From: Sulfuricaulis limicola
GTDB taxonomy: Bacteria > Pseudomonadota > Gammaproteobacteria > Acidiferrobacterales > Sulfurifustaceae
Length of the DNA: 64,000 nt
NCBI RefSeq assembly: GCF_002355735.1
Contig: NZ_AP014879.1
Coordinates: forward strand, 620,001-684,000
Reading direction: 5' to 3'
A program made the translations under genes and the position numbers. Every line of letters starts with the position of its first letter. Position 1 is the stretch's first letter. The notes under the pieces were generated by a model that did not search any database, was not told the origin of the DNA, and saw only the letters and a list, made by a program, of their open reading frames with translations. Positions 9,053 through 17,214 of this stretch are shown in pieces.

Positions 9053-9150
9053 GGGCGGCATCAAACCCGGTTTCTGCCCGTGGTTTTTATCCTCCGCATT
9101 TTGGGGAACAATAGGGTTCATCGAAAAAATAATCATCGAATCCCGTTCCC

Positions 9151-10173
9151 ATGACCTTCAAGATACGCATCCAGTCCAGCGGTCGTGAATTCACCGCTAA
9201 AGAAAATGAAAGCGTGCTCGCCGCGGCGCTGCGCCAGGGTGTGATGCTGGCCTACAGCTGTCGTAACGGCGCCTGCGGCACTTGCAAGGGCAAAGTCCTC
9301 TCGGGCCGGGTCGATTACGGGACGTATGAAACCAAGGCCATGAGCGAGGCGGAACGGGAACAGGGGCACGCCTTGTTCTGCCAGGCCAAGCCGCTGTCCG
9401 ATCTGGTGATCGAGGCGAAAGAGATTGCCGCCGCCAGGGACATCCCCATCCGTATCATGCCAGCACGCGTTGTGAAAATGGAAAAGCTCGCGGACGACGT
9501 AATGCGGCTGTCGCTCAAGCTGGCCGAGGGCCAGCGCCTGCAATACCTCGCCGGGCAGTACATCGACATTCTCCTGAGCGGTAACCAGCGACGCAGCTTT
9601 TCGCTTTCGACCTCGCCGCTTTCGGATGAGTTGCTGCAATTACACATCCGTCACGTGCCGGGCGGTTTTTTCACCGGACACGTGTTCACCAAGATGCAGG
9701 AAAAAGACCTGCTGCGTTTTCAGGGCCCGTTCGGGATGTTTTTCCTGCGCGAGGACAACGATCGCCCGGCGATCCTGATCGCGGGTGGTACCGGTTTTGC
9801 GCCGATCAAGAGCATCCTGGAATATGCCTTCGCCAAGGGCGCCACGCGCCCGCTGCACCTGTACTGGGGCGTGCGCGCCAGACGCGATCTGTACCTGCAC
9901 GACCTGTCGCAAGCCTGGGCCAGGGAACACGGCAATTTCAGATTCACACCGGTGCTGTCCGAGCCGCGGCCGGAGGACCGGTGGGACGGGCGCCGGGGCT
10001 GGGTGCACGAGGCGGTGGCGGCGGATTACCCGGATTTGAGCGGTTACGAGGTTTACGCCAGCGGCCCGCCGCCCATGATCGAGGCGCTCAAGGCCGTGGT
10101 GAAAAAACATGGCCTGCCCGAGGACCGCTTGTATTATGATTCTTTTGAGTTTGCTCACTTGCCGGCTCCGTAA
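9151..10173 (+). CDS. 2Fe-2S ferredoxin-flavin reductase (CDP-6-deoxy-glucoseen reductase-like)
   Basis: Electron-transfer flavoprotein of 340 residues that passes electrons from NAD(P)H through FAD to a 2Fe-2S centre. The plant-type ferredoxin domain is N-terminal, with Cys37, Cys42, Cys45 and Cys77. The FNR part has the flavin motif RSFS at 148-151 and the nucleotide motif GGTGFAPIKS at 212-221. The family is often labelled CDP-6-deoxy-delta-3,4-glucoseen reductase, but no deoxysugar genes are nearby, so the true partner is unknown. A weak hairpin (10163-10181) spans the stop codon. A relative fused to a DNA-binding domain lies at 51297-52781. Confidence 0.9.
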   Translation: MTFKIRIQSSGREFTAKENESVLAAALRQGVMLAYSCRNGACGTCKGKVLSGRVDYGTYETKAMSEAEREQGHALFCQAKPLSDLVIEAKEIAAARDIPIRIMPARVVKMEKLADDVMRLSLKLAEGQRLQYLAGQYIDILLSGNQRRSFSLSTSPLSDELLQLHIRHVPGGFFTGHVFTKMQEKDLLRFQGPFGMFFLREDNDRPAILIAGGTGFAPIKSILEYAFAKGATRPLHLYWGVRARRDLYLHDLSQAWAREHGNFRFTPVLSEPRPEDRWDGRRGWVHEAVAADYPDLSGYEVYASGPPPMIEALKAVVKKHGLPEDRLYYDSFEFAHLPAP

Positions 10174-10200
10174 GGGAGCCGCTTTTCCGGGAGAAAAACC

Positions 10201-10416
10201 ATGCGCATGATTCTCGTGACCATCTTGTTCGCTTTGACGCTGTCCGCCTGCGGCGAAAAGAAAGAGCTCAAGGACACGGTGTTCGCCCCGGCGGTGCAGG
10301 CCAAGGACAAGGCCCGCGCGGTGGAGGACAAGTTAAAAGAGGGTGCGGAAAAAACCCGCGAAGCCGTGAAGGCATCTGAACAGGATGCCGGCGCGGAACT
10401 GCAAAAGGGTTATTGA
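10201..10416 (+). CDS. Small lipoprotein
   Basis: A 71-residue protein with a signal peptide and lipobox LSAC, so Cys17 is the likely lipidation site. After it comes a charged, Lys/Glu/Ala-rich helical segment (about 25-70). The start ATG at 10201 follows a GGGAG ribosome site. It lies just after the ferredoxin reductase gene and may be co-transcribed with it and with the following gene. The role is unknown; small helical lipoproteins of this kind often sit in the outer membrane. Confidence 0.75.
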   Translation: MRMILVTILFALTLSACGEKKELKDTVFAPAVQAKDKARAVEDKLKEGAEKTREAVKASEQDAGAELQKGY

Positions 10417-10427
10417 GAAACTCCGGG

Positions 10428-10838
10428 ATGATCGTCACCATCCAGTTGCACGGCAAACCGATGCGCGTGGAACTGAGCGCCGCCGCCGAACGCGCCTTGG
10501 CGCAACGCACCAATCCCCTGTTCGCCGAGGTGCAGCTGATCTTCGGCTGCATGATCGCCAAGCGCGTGTGGTTCCGGGATGAGCCGGTAACAAACGCGGT
10601 TGCGGTGAATTCGAGGCTGAACGTGTGGTTCCGCCCGGCGCGTTATGCCAAGGCCTGCAGTTTCGACGACATCGACAACGGTGCCGAGGCCAGCGACTAT
10701 CCGGTGGCGGGCGACCGCGGCCGCTTCGTGCCGGACCTGCTGTCCATCGATTATCGCGGCGGGAAATTTGTCGGCGATTTTACCTATTCGATGGACGAGT
10801 TCCGGGCGCAACAGGCGTTCCGGGATTTGCCGAACTAG
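10428..10838 (+). CDS. Conserved hypothetical protein
   Basis: Protein of 136 residues, no recognised family. It opens with a beta-rich segment (MIVTIQLHGKPMRVELSA) and contains the distinctive stretch RLNVWFRPARYAKACSFDDID near the middle. There is no signal peptide or membrane helix. A TTG at 10413 overlapping the lipoprotein stop is in frame, but the ATG at 10428 starts the folded-looking part. It is the last plus-strand gene before a convergent junction with hemY that carries a 7-nt-unit inverted repeat. Confidence 0.7.
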   Translation: MIVTIQLHGKPMRVELSAAAERALAQRTNPLFAEVQLIFGCMIAKRVWFRDEPVTNAVAVNSRLNVWFRPARYAKACSFDDIDNGAEASDYPVAGDRGRFVPDLLSIDYRGGKFVGDFTYSMDEFRAQQAFRDLPN

Positions 10839-10853
10839 GGCAGGGCGCTACGA

Positions 10854-10897
10854 GTACAAAGTACAAGGTGGCAAATTTCAAACTTTGTACTTTGTAC
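10854..10897. repeat. Inverted repeat with 7-nt tandem units (element B)
   Basis: The left arm is GTACAAAGTACAA (two 7-nt units) and the right arm is TTGTACTTTGTAC, ending at 10897. It lies in the 79-base gap between two genes that converge, the conserved hypothetical and hemY. Its AT-rich stem is unlike an ordinary GC-rich terminator. Confidence 0.8.
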
Positions 10898-10917
10898 CCT
10901 GAACGCTGAACTTTTAT

Positions 10918-12162
10918 TTACCTCGCCGCGCGAAAGCGGGAAATGGTTGATCCCAGTCCACGCGCGGGGGTGGCGCGCGATTCGCTGGCGGCCAGTTCGA
11001 GGCCGTGGCGGTAGGCGTTGAGTGCCTTGTCTTTCTCGCCGAGTTTTTCCAGCAGACTGCCCAGTTCGCGATAGGCGTCCACCGGGCCGTGCTGCGTCAG
11101 GCAGGTTTCGTAATAGCCGCGCGCCTTGTTTTCCTCTTTGCTGCGCAACGCCAGGCGCGCCAGCGTAAGAAGCAGTTTCGGGTCGTCACGGTGCGAGGCC
11201 AGCCAGCCCTCGGCGGTTTCCAGCTGTTCCGCCGGATTCGGTCCCTGCGCCTGGCCGTACAGCTCCACCAACTCCGGATCCCAGCCGTTCTCGACGGCGG
11301 CGCGCAGCGCCGACTCGGCCTGCGCCATTTCGTTCTGCTGAATCAGCTGGCGCGCGTAGATCGCGATCATCGAGGGATGGCGGCGCAGGGTCTTCGGCAC
11401 CGCGTTCCATGCCTTGTCCAGCACGCCCGGGCGGCCGGAGGGGATGGAGAGCCTCAGCAGTTCCCGGTGCGCCTGCAATTCCAGCTCGTCGATCTCCCGG
11501 GTGGTCATGGCGTAGCTCTGGCGCAGGTCCGGCATCAGGTTGATCAGGCCGGTCCAGTCGCGCAACTCGAGGTGCACCTGCGCCAGCAGTTTCAGCACCT
11601 GCCGGTGTTTCGGGGCCTCGGCGCGCAGTTCGTTCAGGGTCGCCAGCGAGCGCTCCAGCTGGTGCGCCCGGTGTTGCAGCCAGGCCTGTGTCATGCCGAT
11701 GGCGAGGTCGTACTGCGGCGCGTTCTTGTGCGCCAGCGCCAGGTACTCGTCGCGTTTTTCGCTGTTGCCCTGGCCTTCGCAGGCCATGGCCGCGCCCAGA
11801 TAATTCAGCAGCGGGGTGTCGCCATGGCGCATGCCGGCAAGCAACTGTGTTTCGGCCTCGACCCAGTTGCCTTCCGCCAGATTCGTCAGGCCCTGGATGA
11901 GCGCAGCGTGCGCCGTGCGCGCCTGGCGTTTTCCGCGCCAGCGGCCGACGTCGCGCGGGATGCGCCACAGGCGCACGATCATGAACAGCAGCAGGTAGAA
12001 CAGGAAAAATCCCGCGACCATCAGCGGAATGAAAACCGTCAGCGTCATCTCCACGCTCCACGGCGGGCGCGAAATCAGCACGTAACCGGGATTGTCGATG
12101 GCGTAGAAGGTGATCAGCGCCGCCGTGAACAGCAGGACGATGATGAAAATCAGCGTCTTCAC
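10918..12162 (-). CDS. hemY: HemY-like heme biosynthesis-associated TPR protein
   Basis: Inner-membrane protein of 414 residues in the gammaproteobacterial hemCDXY cluster. Two N-terminal transmembrane helices (about 1-22 and 42-64) bracket a short PGYVLISRPPW loop typical of HemY. The C-terminal two thirds is made of TPR-like helical repeats. The name is historical: this is not protoporphyrinogen oxidase. The GTG start at 12162 overlaps the end of hemX (GTGA), indicating coupled translation. Its exact role in heme synthesis is unsettled. Confidence 0.9.
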   Translation of the reverse strand: MKTLIFIIVLLFTAALITFYAIDNPGYVLISRPPWSVEMTLTVFIPLMVAGFFLFYLLLFMIVRLWRIPRDVGRWRGKRQARTAHAALIQGLTNLAEGNWVEAETQLLAGMRHGDTPLLNYLGAAMACEGQGNSEKRDEYLALAHKNAPQYDLAIGMTQAWLQHRAHQLERSLATLNELRAEAPKHRQVLKLLAQVHLELRDWTGLINLMPDLRQSYAMTTREIDELELQAHRELLRLSIPSGRPGVLDKAWNAVPKTLRRHPSMIAIYARQLIQQNEMAQAESALRAAVENGWDPELVELYGQAQGPNPAEQLETAEGWLASHRDDPKLLLTLARLALRSKEENKARGYYETCLTQHGPVDAYRELGSLLEKLGEKDKALNAYRHGLELAASESRATPARGLGSTISRFRAAR

Positions 12163-13223
12163 GGCGCCTCGCCCCGCTCGTTCAGGCGCCGCAAGGCGGC
12201 CAGTGATCCGGTGATGTCCGGCGTCTCGGTGATCAGCTTCATGGCCAGCAGGTGGTCGAGTTCAGCCTGCATCGCGGTGACGACCTGGGATTCGACGTCA
12301 AAGTAGTCCTTCAGCAGGCGCTGCGCGGCCTTGAGGTTCTGCTGATAGGTGGGGACGCTGCCCTGCAACAGCGCCTGTTGCGCGCCGTACAGCATCAGGC
12401 GCAGGTTCTCGCGCAGGAAGTACTGCTGGTCCGGCGGCAGCAGCGGGCGCTGCGAAGCCATGTCGTCGCGGATGCGCACCAGCGAAAGGATGTCCTGCCA
12501 CAGGCTGCGCGCGGTCTGGCGCCAGTTGCCGTCGGTGCTGGCAACCTGTGCGTTACCTTCCTTGACCGGTGTTTTGGCCGCTCCGGCTTCACGCAGGCGG
12601 ATATCCAGCGCCAGCGGCAGTTTGTCCGCGGTTTCCGCCAGTGTCACGAGGCGCAAGGCGATGCCGCTGATATCCAGTTTGTCCTGCGATTCCAGCAGTG
12701 TGATCTCGCGCGCCAGCTGGCGCCGCACCGGCAGGAATTTGGGCATCGCCAGTTGTTGCAGCTGCTGGTCGGCGGCGCGCAGCGCGGCCAGCGCGGAGTG
12801 AGTGTCGCGCGCCAGCTGCAGGCGGTTGTTGGCGATCACCATCAGCTGTTCGGTTTCGGTCAGCGACCATTCCATGCGGTTGCGCCGCAGATCGCTGTTG
12901 AGCTTCTCCAGCGAGGCCTTGATCGCGTCCTGGTTTTCCTTGAGGGTCTTGATGTCCTTTTCGGCGTTGGCGACGGTTTCCAGGGCCTGGTTGGAGTCGG
13001 ACTCGATGCGGTCGAGCGCGCCGACGATATCTTGCGTGAACAGGTCGGCGTTCTGGTAGAACATGACGTACCACAGGTAGCCGCTGGCGATGAGCGCGAT
13101 GGTGGCAAGAATGACGGCCAGTCCGCCGCGCACGCGGCCCTGGCGTGCGCCATGCTCGGGATTTTTCGGGGTTGCCCCGGCAGCCTGCGCCGCGGCGGGA
13201 TTATTGGCGTCCGTGTCGGTCAT
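12159..13223 (-). CDS. hemX: HemX-like membrane protein
   Basis: Protein of 354 residues with a polar, Ala/Pro-rich cytoplasmic start, one transmembrane helix (about 33-55), then a long coiled-coil region and a helical domain. This is the HemX family, sometimes mislabelled uroporphyrinogen-III C-methyltransferase; no SAM-dependent methyltransferase domain is present. The start ATG at 13223 directly precedes the membrane-anchored region. Upstream residues of the open frame overlap hemD and do not look like this family. It sits between hemD (28 bases) and hemY (overlap) and may scaffold heme enzymes. Confidence 0.88.
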   Translation of the reverse strand: MTDTDANNPAAAQAAGATPKNPEHGARQGRVRGGLAVILATIALIASGYLWYVMFYQNADLFTQDIVGALDRIESDSNQALETVANAEKDIKTLKENQDAIKASLEKLNSDLRRNRMEWSLTETEQLMVIANNRLQLARDTHSALAALRAADQQLQQLAMPKFLPVRRQLAREITLLESQDKLDISGIALRLVTLAETADKLPLALDIRLREAGAAKTPVKEGNAQVASTDGNWRQTARSLWQDILSLVRIRDDMASQRPLLPPDQQYFLRENLRLMLYGAQQALLQGSVPTYQQNLKAAQRLLKDYFDVESQVVTAMQAELDHLLAMKLITETPDITGSLAALRRLNERGEAP

Positions 13224-13251
13224 GGGATTTCCGGCTGTGTGCTTGACACGA

Positions 13252-14052
13252 TTATAAGGTGTTTTGCCCGTCCCGCCATGCCTGGATGGCTTCCAGAATG
13301 GCTTCATCGCCGGCCATCGCCACCCGCGGCTCGGTCGTGAAGCCCAGCTCGCGGCAGACCTGCGCCATGCGTTCACTGACCACGACCACGGGGGTGCGAA
13401 TCAGCCACGGCCGGCCGTCCGTGCCGAGCATGTCGAAAAGATTGCGCAGGCCGTCCACGCTGGTAACGCTGACGATATCGACCTCCCCGCGCTCCCAGCG
13501 GTGCCGCAGCGGCGTGGGGTCGGTGGCGGGGCGCAGGCGCCGGTAGCACTCGGCGTACTCGATCTCCGCGCCGCGCGCCTTGAGGGTGTCGCCGAGCAGC
13601 TCGCGCCCGCCGTCGCCGCGAAATATGACGATGCGTTTGCCCGCCACCTGTTGCAGTTCGGGCAGCGCCAGCAGCGCCTCGCTGTCGAAACGGTCCGTCG
13701 GCGCCAGCACATTTTCGATCCCGAGACGTTTGAGTTCGCGCGCGCTGCCGCGGCCGACGCAGGCCACGCGCAACGTCGGTGGCAGCCCGCCGCGCGCGCG
13801 TATCAGGTTCATGGCGCGCTTGACCGCATTCGGGCTGACGAAGATTGCCAGCGCAAAGTCCTTCAGGCGTCCGACGACGGCGAGCAGGGCCTGCGTATCC
13901 TTCGGTTCCGCGATTTCGATCACCGGAAAACGGATGGCCTCGCCGCCGCGTGCTTCAATGAGATGCGCGAGATTTTCCGCTTGGTCGCGCGGGCGGGTGA
14001 CGAGCACGCGCACGCCGGCGAGCGTGCGTGGCGGGACAGGGGATTCAGGCAC
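13252..14052 (-). CDS. hemD: Uroporphyrinogen-III synthase
   Basis: Cytoplasmic enzyme closing and isomerising the linear tetrapyrrole to uroporphyrinogen III. From the GTG at 14052 it has 266 residues, the usual length. It shows the family's weakly conserved pattern: [23 protein letters not shown] at the start, [11 protein letters not shown] in the first domain, and [15 protein letters not shown] in the second. The GTG overlaps the last bases of hemC (CGTGCCTGA), so the two genes are coupled. It lies in the hemC-hemD-hemX-hemY order typical of gammaproteobacteria. Confidence 0.93.
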   Translation of the reverse strand: MPESPVPPRTLAGVRVLVTRPRDQAENLAHLIEARGGEAIRFPVIEIAEPKDTQALLAVVGRLKDFALAIFVSPNAVKRAMNLIRARGGLPPTLRVACVGRGSARELKRLGIENVLAPTDRFDSEALLALPELQQVAGKRIVIFRGDGGRELLGDTLKARGAEIEYAECYRRLRPATDPTPLRHRWERGEVDIVSVTSVDGLRNLFDMLGTDGRPWLIRTPVVVVSERMAQVCRELGFTTEPRVAMAGDEAILEAIQAWRDGQNTL

Positions 14053-14971
14053 GGCCGTATACCTTGTCAAGAATTTCCCGGGCGCCCTGCGCGAGTAATT
14101 GCTGCGCGAGTCGTTCACCCAGTTGTTCCGCCTGCGCCGCCGGCCCGCGGATTTCGGCGCGCAACAGGCGGCTTCCGTCCGGTTCGCCCACCATGCCGCG
14201 CAGATGCAATTCCTCGCCGTGCAGTTCGGCAAAGCCGCCGATGGGTACCTGGCAACCGCCTTCGAGGTGGGCATTCATCGAGCGCTCCGCCGCGACGCAT
14301 GTCTGCGTCGCGCGGTGGTTGAGCGGCGCGAGCAGCTCGTGCGTGGCGCGGTCGTCTACGCGGCATTCGATGCACACCGCGCCCTGGCCGACGGCCGGCA
14401 GGCTTACGGCCGGGTCGAGCCGCTCGCGGATGCGCGCCTCCATGCCGAGGCGCTTGATGCCGGCCACGGCCAGGATGATGGCGTCGTACTCGCCGGCGTC
14501 GAGCTTGGCCAGGCGCGTGTTGACGTTGCCGCGCAGCGTGGCGATCTCGAGCTGCGGAAACGCCTCGCGCAGCTGACACTGGCGGCGCAGGCTGGAGGTG
14601 CCGACGCGCGCCCCGCGCGGCAGCGAAGCGAGTGTTGGATATTTATTGGAGATGAAGGCGTCGCGTGGGTCCTCGCGTTTGCAGATTGTGGCGAGGTGCA
14701 GGCCGTCGGGCAGCGTGGCGGTGACGTCCTTCAGCGAATGCACGGCGATATCGGTACGATTTTCCAGCAGCCCCGTTTCGAGTTCCTTGATGAACAGCCC
14801 CTTGCCGCCGACCTGTGCCAGGCTGCGGTCGAGAATGCGATCGCCCTCGGTGGTCATGGTGACCAATTCGACCTTGAGGCCCGGGTGGTGGCGTTCGAGC
14901 GCATCGCGCACGTAATGCGCCTGCCACAGGGCGAGTTGGCTTTTTCTTGTTCCGAGGCGGAGGGTTTTCAT
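14045..14971 (-). CDS. hemC: Porphobilinogen deaminase (hydroxymethylbilane synthase)
   Basis: Polymerises four porphobilinogens to hydroxymethylbilane. It has 308 residues from the ATG at 14971, with [18 protein letters not shown] at the start as in the family. The catalytic Asp is in HSLKD (about 82). The cofactor-binding Cys240 is in GGCQVPIG. An in-frame upstream extension to 15013 overlaps the spacer and is not needed. It is the first gene of hemCDXY; the promoter must lie in the 350-base hairpin-rich spacer to its right. Confidence 0.96.
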   Translation of the reverse strand: MKTLRLGTRKSQLALWQAHYVRDALERHHPGLKVELVTMTTEGDRILDRSLAQVGGKGLFIKELETGLLENRTDIAVHSLKDVTATLPDGLHLATICKREDPRDAFISNKYPTLASLPRGARVGTSSLRRQCQLREAFPQLEIATLRGNVNTRLAKLDAGEYDAIILAVAGIKRLGMEARIRERLDPAVSLPAVGQGAVCIECRVDDRATHELLAPLNHRATQTCVAAERSMNAHLEGGCQVPIGGFAELHGEELHLRGMVGEPDGSRLLRAEIRGPAAQAEQLGERLAQQLLAQGAREILDKVYGRA

Positions 14972-15076
14972 TTGGTTTTGTGCTTTTGGGCGAAGTCTGG
15001 AGTCTTCGCCCATTTTATAAGTAATCAGTCAGATAGTCTTTTTTGGATTTCCAGCCGTGATTTTCGGCTTGCTGTC

Positions 15077-15096
15077 ATTCCCGCGAAAGCGGGAAT
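15077..15096. repeat. dRS3-like 20-bp palindrome
   Basis: ATTCCCGC-GAAA-GCGGGAAT. It fits the pattern ATTCCC-N8-GGGAAT known from Neisseria dRS3 elements, and similar palindromes are scattered through many proteobacterial genomes. The flanks (GTC before, CCAG after) match the widely seen longer form. Confidence 0.8.
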
Positions 15097-15111
15097 CCAG
15101 GTTTTGAATGA

Positions 15112-15138
15112 TCAAAAGCCGCCTTCGGCGGCTTTTGA
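15112..15138. terminator. Bidirectional hairpin terminator
   Basis: TCAAAAGCCGCC pairs with GGCGGCTTTTGA around a TTC loop. Stems ending in A-runs and T-runs on both sides allow termination in either direction. It lies upstream of hemC and downstream of the minus-strand regulator gene, so it could stop regulator transcripts from entering hemC. Confidence 0.65.
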
Positions 15139-15150
15139 CTTTTAAAAGCT

Positions 15151-15175
15151 ACTTGTGGGTCAGCCACCCACAAGT
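15151..15175. repeat. 10-bp perfect inverted repeat
   Basis: ACTTGTGGGT and ACCCACAAGT are separated by CAGCC. There is no T-tract. It could be an operator or an RNA hairpin; the sequence does not decide. Confidence 0.6.
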
Positions 15176-15216
15176 ATGCGTCGCCGAAGGCGACACAAAA
15201 CTATCGCTCTCCCTAG

Positions 15217-15240
15217 CCCTCTCCCCTTGCGGGGAGAGGG
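15217..15240. repeat. REP-like hairpin CCCTCTCCCC/GGGGAGAGGG
   Basis: A 10-bp perfect stem with loop TTGC. The sequence type (CCTCTCCCC...GGGGAGAGG) is a widespread extragenic palindrome in proteobacteria. Its function is unknown. Confidence 0.7.
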
Positions 15241-15250
15241 GACAAAAAGA

Positions 15251-15280
15251 AAAGCCGCCCGGAGGGCGGCTTTGTTATTT
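15251..15280. terminator. Hairpin terminator AAAGCCGCC/GGCGGCTTT
   Basis: A 9-bp stem (15251-15259 with 15265-15273) is followed by GTTATTT on the plus strand and flanked by an A-rich run on the left, which gives a T-tract on the minus strand (TTTCTTTTTG). It is likely the terminator of the minus-strand LytTR regulator operon. Confidence 0.6.
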
Positions 15281-15290
15281 AAACCCTGGA

Positions 15291-15308
15291 CCCCGGCCTC
15301 CGCCGGGG
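15291..15308. repeat. REP-like hairpin CCCCGGC/GCCGGGG
   Basis: A 7-bp stem with loop CTCC, followed by TGACG. Together with the preceding CTGGA it resembles the common extragenic palindrome family that also contains the dRS3-like copy at 15077. Confidence 0.6.
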
Positions 15309-15322
15309 TGACGAAAACATAA

Positions 15323-16069
15323 TCAACCGGCCATCGGCCGGTTCCGCGCCCATCTCCGTACCTGCGCCGTGTGCCGGCGGCTGACGTCGAGTTTCTTGTC
15401 GTAGTTCTTGAGGCTGATCTGCCAGGTGCCGGCGGGGTTTTTCTCGATGCCCTTGATGGAGCCGGTGGACACCAGCGCGTTGCGGTGGATGCGCAGGAAA
15501 CGGTCGCCGAATTCCTTTTCCAGGTTCACCAGCGAGTCCTCGATCAGGTGTTCCTCGGCGGCGGTGCGCACGACGACGTACTTGCTGTCGGCCAGGAAAT
15601 AGAGGATGTCCGGCACCGGCACCAGGCGGATGTTGCCGCGCAGGTGCACGCTGATGTGGGTGCGCGAGGCCGGTTCGGGGCGCGCCTGGCTGATCTCGGC
15701 GATCTGCTTGGCCGTGAGCTTGTGCGCCTTGGACAGCGCCTTGGCCAGGCGGTCCTTGCGGATGGGCTTGAGCAGGTAATCCACGGCGTTGACGTCGAAG
15801 GCGTCGAGCGCGTGCTGGTCGTAGGCGGTGGTGAAGATCACCGCCGGCGGGTTCTCCATGCCCATCAGGTGCATCGCGGCCTCGAGGCCGTCCATGCCGG
15901 GCATGCGGATGTCCATCAGCAGCACATCGGGATTGAGCTCGGAGGACTTCTCCACCGCCTCGGTGCCGTTCATGGCCTCGCCGACCACGGTGTAGCCGCC
16001 GATGTCGTTCAGCAGTTCACGCAGACGGTCGCGCGCCAGTTTCTCGTCATCTACGATCAATACTCTCAT
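15323..16069 (-). CDS. LytTR-type response regulator (AlgR-like)
   Basis: Two-component regulator of 248 residues. The receiver domain (about 1-120) has acidic Asp8/Asp9, phospho-acceptor Asp53 in LLMDIRMPGMDG and Lys101 in LLKPI. The LytTR DNA-binding domain (about 140-245) contains DILYFLADSKYVVVRT and RIHRNALVS. This is the AlgR/LytR architecture. The ATG at 16069 overlaps the kinase gene by four bases (ATGA). The partners are almost certainly one or both LytS-type kinases directly upstream. AlgR-like proteins control pili and exopolysaccharide in pseudomonads; the targets here are unknown. Confidence 0.92.
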   Translation of the reverse strand: MRVLIVDDEKLARDRLRELLNDIGGYTVVGEAMNGTEAVEKSSELNPDVLLMDIRMPGMDGLEAAMHLMGMENPPAVIFTTAYDQHALDAFDVNAVDYLLKPIRKDRLAKALSKAHKLTAKQIAEISQARPEPASRTHISVHLRGNIRLVPVPDILYFLADSKYVVVRTAAEEHLIEDSLVNLEKEFGDRFLRIHRNALVSTGSIKGIEKNPAGTWQISLKNYDKKLDVSRRHTAQVRRWARNRPMAG

Positions 16070-17211
16070 AAGTTGTCTCCGCGTATCGGCAGTACGACCG
16101 TGACAGTGAACAAACCGTTCTCCTCGGCGCTCGTAAGCGCGGCCTGTTCGCCGTAATGGCTCTGGAACCGCTGGCGTATGTTGTCCAGCGACTGGCCGGG
16201 GGTTGATTTTGCCTTTTTCGGGCGGGTTTTGGGGAGGGGGTTGGCGACCCGGATATGAATCCGGTCGCTGTCTTCCCACAGACGCACGTCAATGGCGCCA
16301 CCGCCCGGCAACTCCTCGATGCCGTGGCGAATGGCGTTCTCCAGCAGCGGTTGCAGCGTGAGCACCGGCATCACCGCCTTGCGCGGGAACTTGCCGATGT
16401 CCCAGTTGACCGTGAGCCGGTTGTCGAGGCGCAGCGCCTCCAGCGCCAGGTATTTCTTGGTGACGTCGATTTCGTTCTTGACCGGCACCAGCATTTCGTC
16501 CTGCGACAGCATCATGCGGAACAGGTCGGCCATGTCCTCGATCGCGGCCTCGGCCTTCTCCGGCTCGCTGCGCGTGAGCGAGGCGATGATGTTCAGGCTG
16601 TTGAACACGAAATGCGGGCGGATGCGTGACTGCAGCGCCTGCAGTCTGGCGCGCGCCTCGGACAGCGTGCGGCTCTGCAATTCGTGCTTGGCGAGAAACA
16701 GCCGCAGCAGCAGCCCGTTGATGATGGCGCTGATGGTGAGATTGATGATGTGAAAATCCGCATACCATGCCGGCCGCGTGCTGTTCAGCCGGCCCAGCGC
16801 CCACAGCAGCCAGACCACGCATTCGCTCACCACGAAGGTGGTGAGCAGCAGCAGCAGATAGGCCGCGCCCAGCGCTTGCAGGTTGGGCAGGCGGTTGAGA
16901 TATTTGCGCGTGTAGCACAGCACGGCGGTGCCGGCGAGCGCCACCCACTGGATGAAAATCGAAATCAGCAGCAGGTCCTTCCACGCCGTGGTCGCCAGGA
17001 AATTGCGCGGGATGATGAGATTGATCACGATCGCTAGCATTTCCGCGACCACGACCACGTTGAACACCACCTCGCCGGTGCAGAAGTTCGGCAGGAATTC
17101 GGGTTTCTCGCCCGGCGGCGCTTCGGCCGCCGGCAACAGGCGCTGCCCGGTCGCGCGCGCGCCGCCGCGCAGGCGATCCAGCAGTAACCGGGTTTTGGCG
17201 GCGAGTTCCAT
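16066..17211 (-). CDS. LytS/AlgZ-type sensor histidine kinase, second copy
   Basis: Membrane kinase of 381 residues. About four to five transmembrane helices span 45-170. The His_kinase domain has His200 in RPHFVFNSLN and the N-box around Asn292 (LLENAIRHGIEE). A glycine-poor C-terminal ATP lid (KAKSTPGQSLDNIRQRF) follows. There is no separate input domain; sensing is presumably by the membrane part. It ends overlapping the response regulator and begins three bases after the first kinase gene, so the three form one operon. The N-terminal 40 residues include a FCTGEVVFNVV motif absent from the neighbour. Confidence 0.9.
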   Translation of the reverse strand: MELAAKTRLLLDRLRGGARATGQRLLPAAEAPPGEKPEFLPNFCTGEVVFNVVVVAEMLAIVINLIIPRNFLATTAWKDLLLISIFIQWVALAGTAVLCYTRKYLNRLPNLQALGAAYLLLLLTTFVVSECVVWLLWALGRLNSTRPAWYADFHIINLTISAIINGLLLRLFLAKHELQSRTLSEARARLQALQSRIRPHFVFNSLNIIASLTRSEPEKAEAAIEDMADLFRMMLSQDEMLVPVKNEIDVTKKYLALEALRLDNRLTVNWDIGKFPRKAVMPVLTLQPLLENAIRHGIEELPGGGAIDVRLWEDSDRIHIRVANPLPKTRPKKAKSTPGQSLDNIRQRFQSHYGEQAALTSAEENGLFTVTVVLPIRGDNL

Positions 17212-17214
17212 GGA

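Larger units (their letters stand above)
14972..15322. other. Gene-free 350-base spacer packed with hairpins
   Basis: This spacer between the hemC start and the end of the LytTR regulator gene shows no credible coding sequence. It contains six separate near-perfect hairpins between 15077 and 15308, annotated individually below. The promoter for hemC should be near 14985-15050. The regulator gene, also on the minus strand, ends at its right edge. Confidence 0.8.

Noticed and set aside
11005-13340. Two long plus-strand frames across the hemX/hemY region
   Set aside because: Antisense shadows of hemY and hemX.
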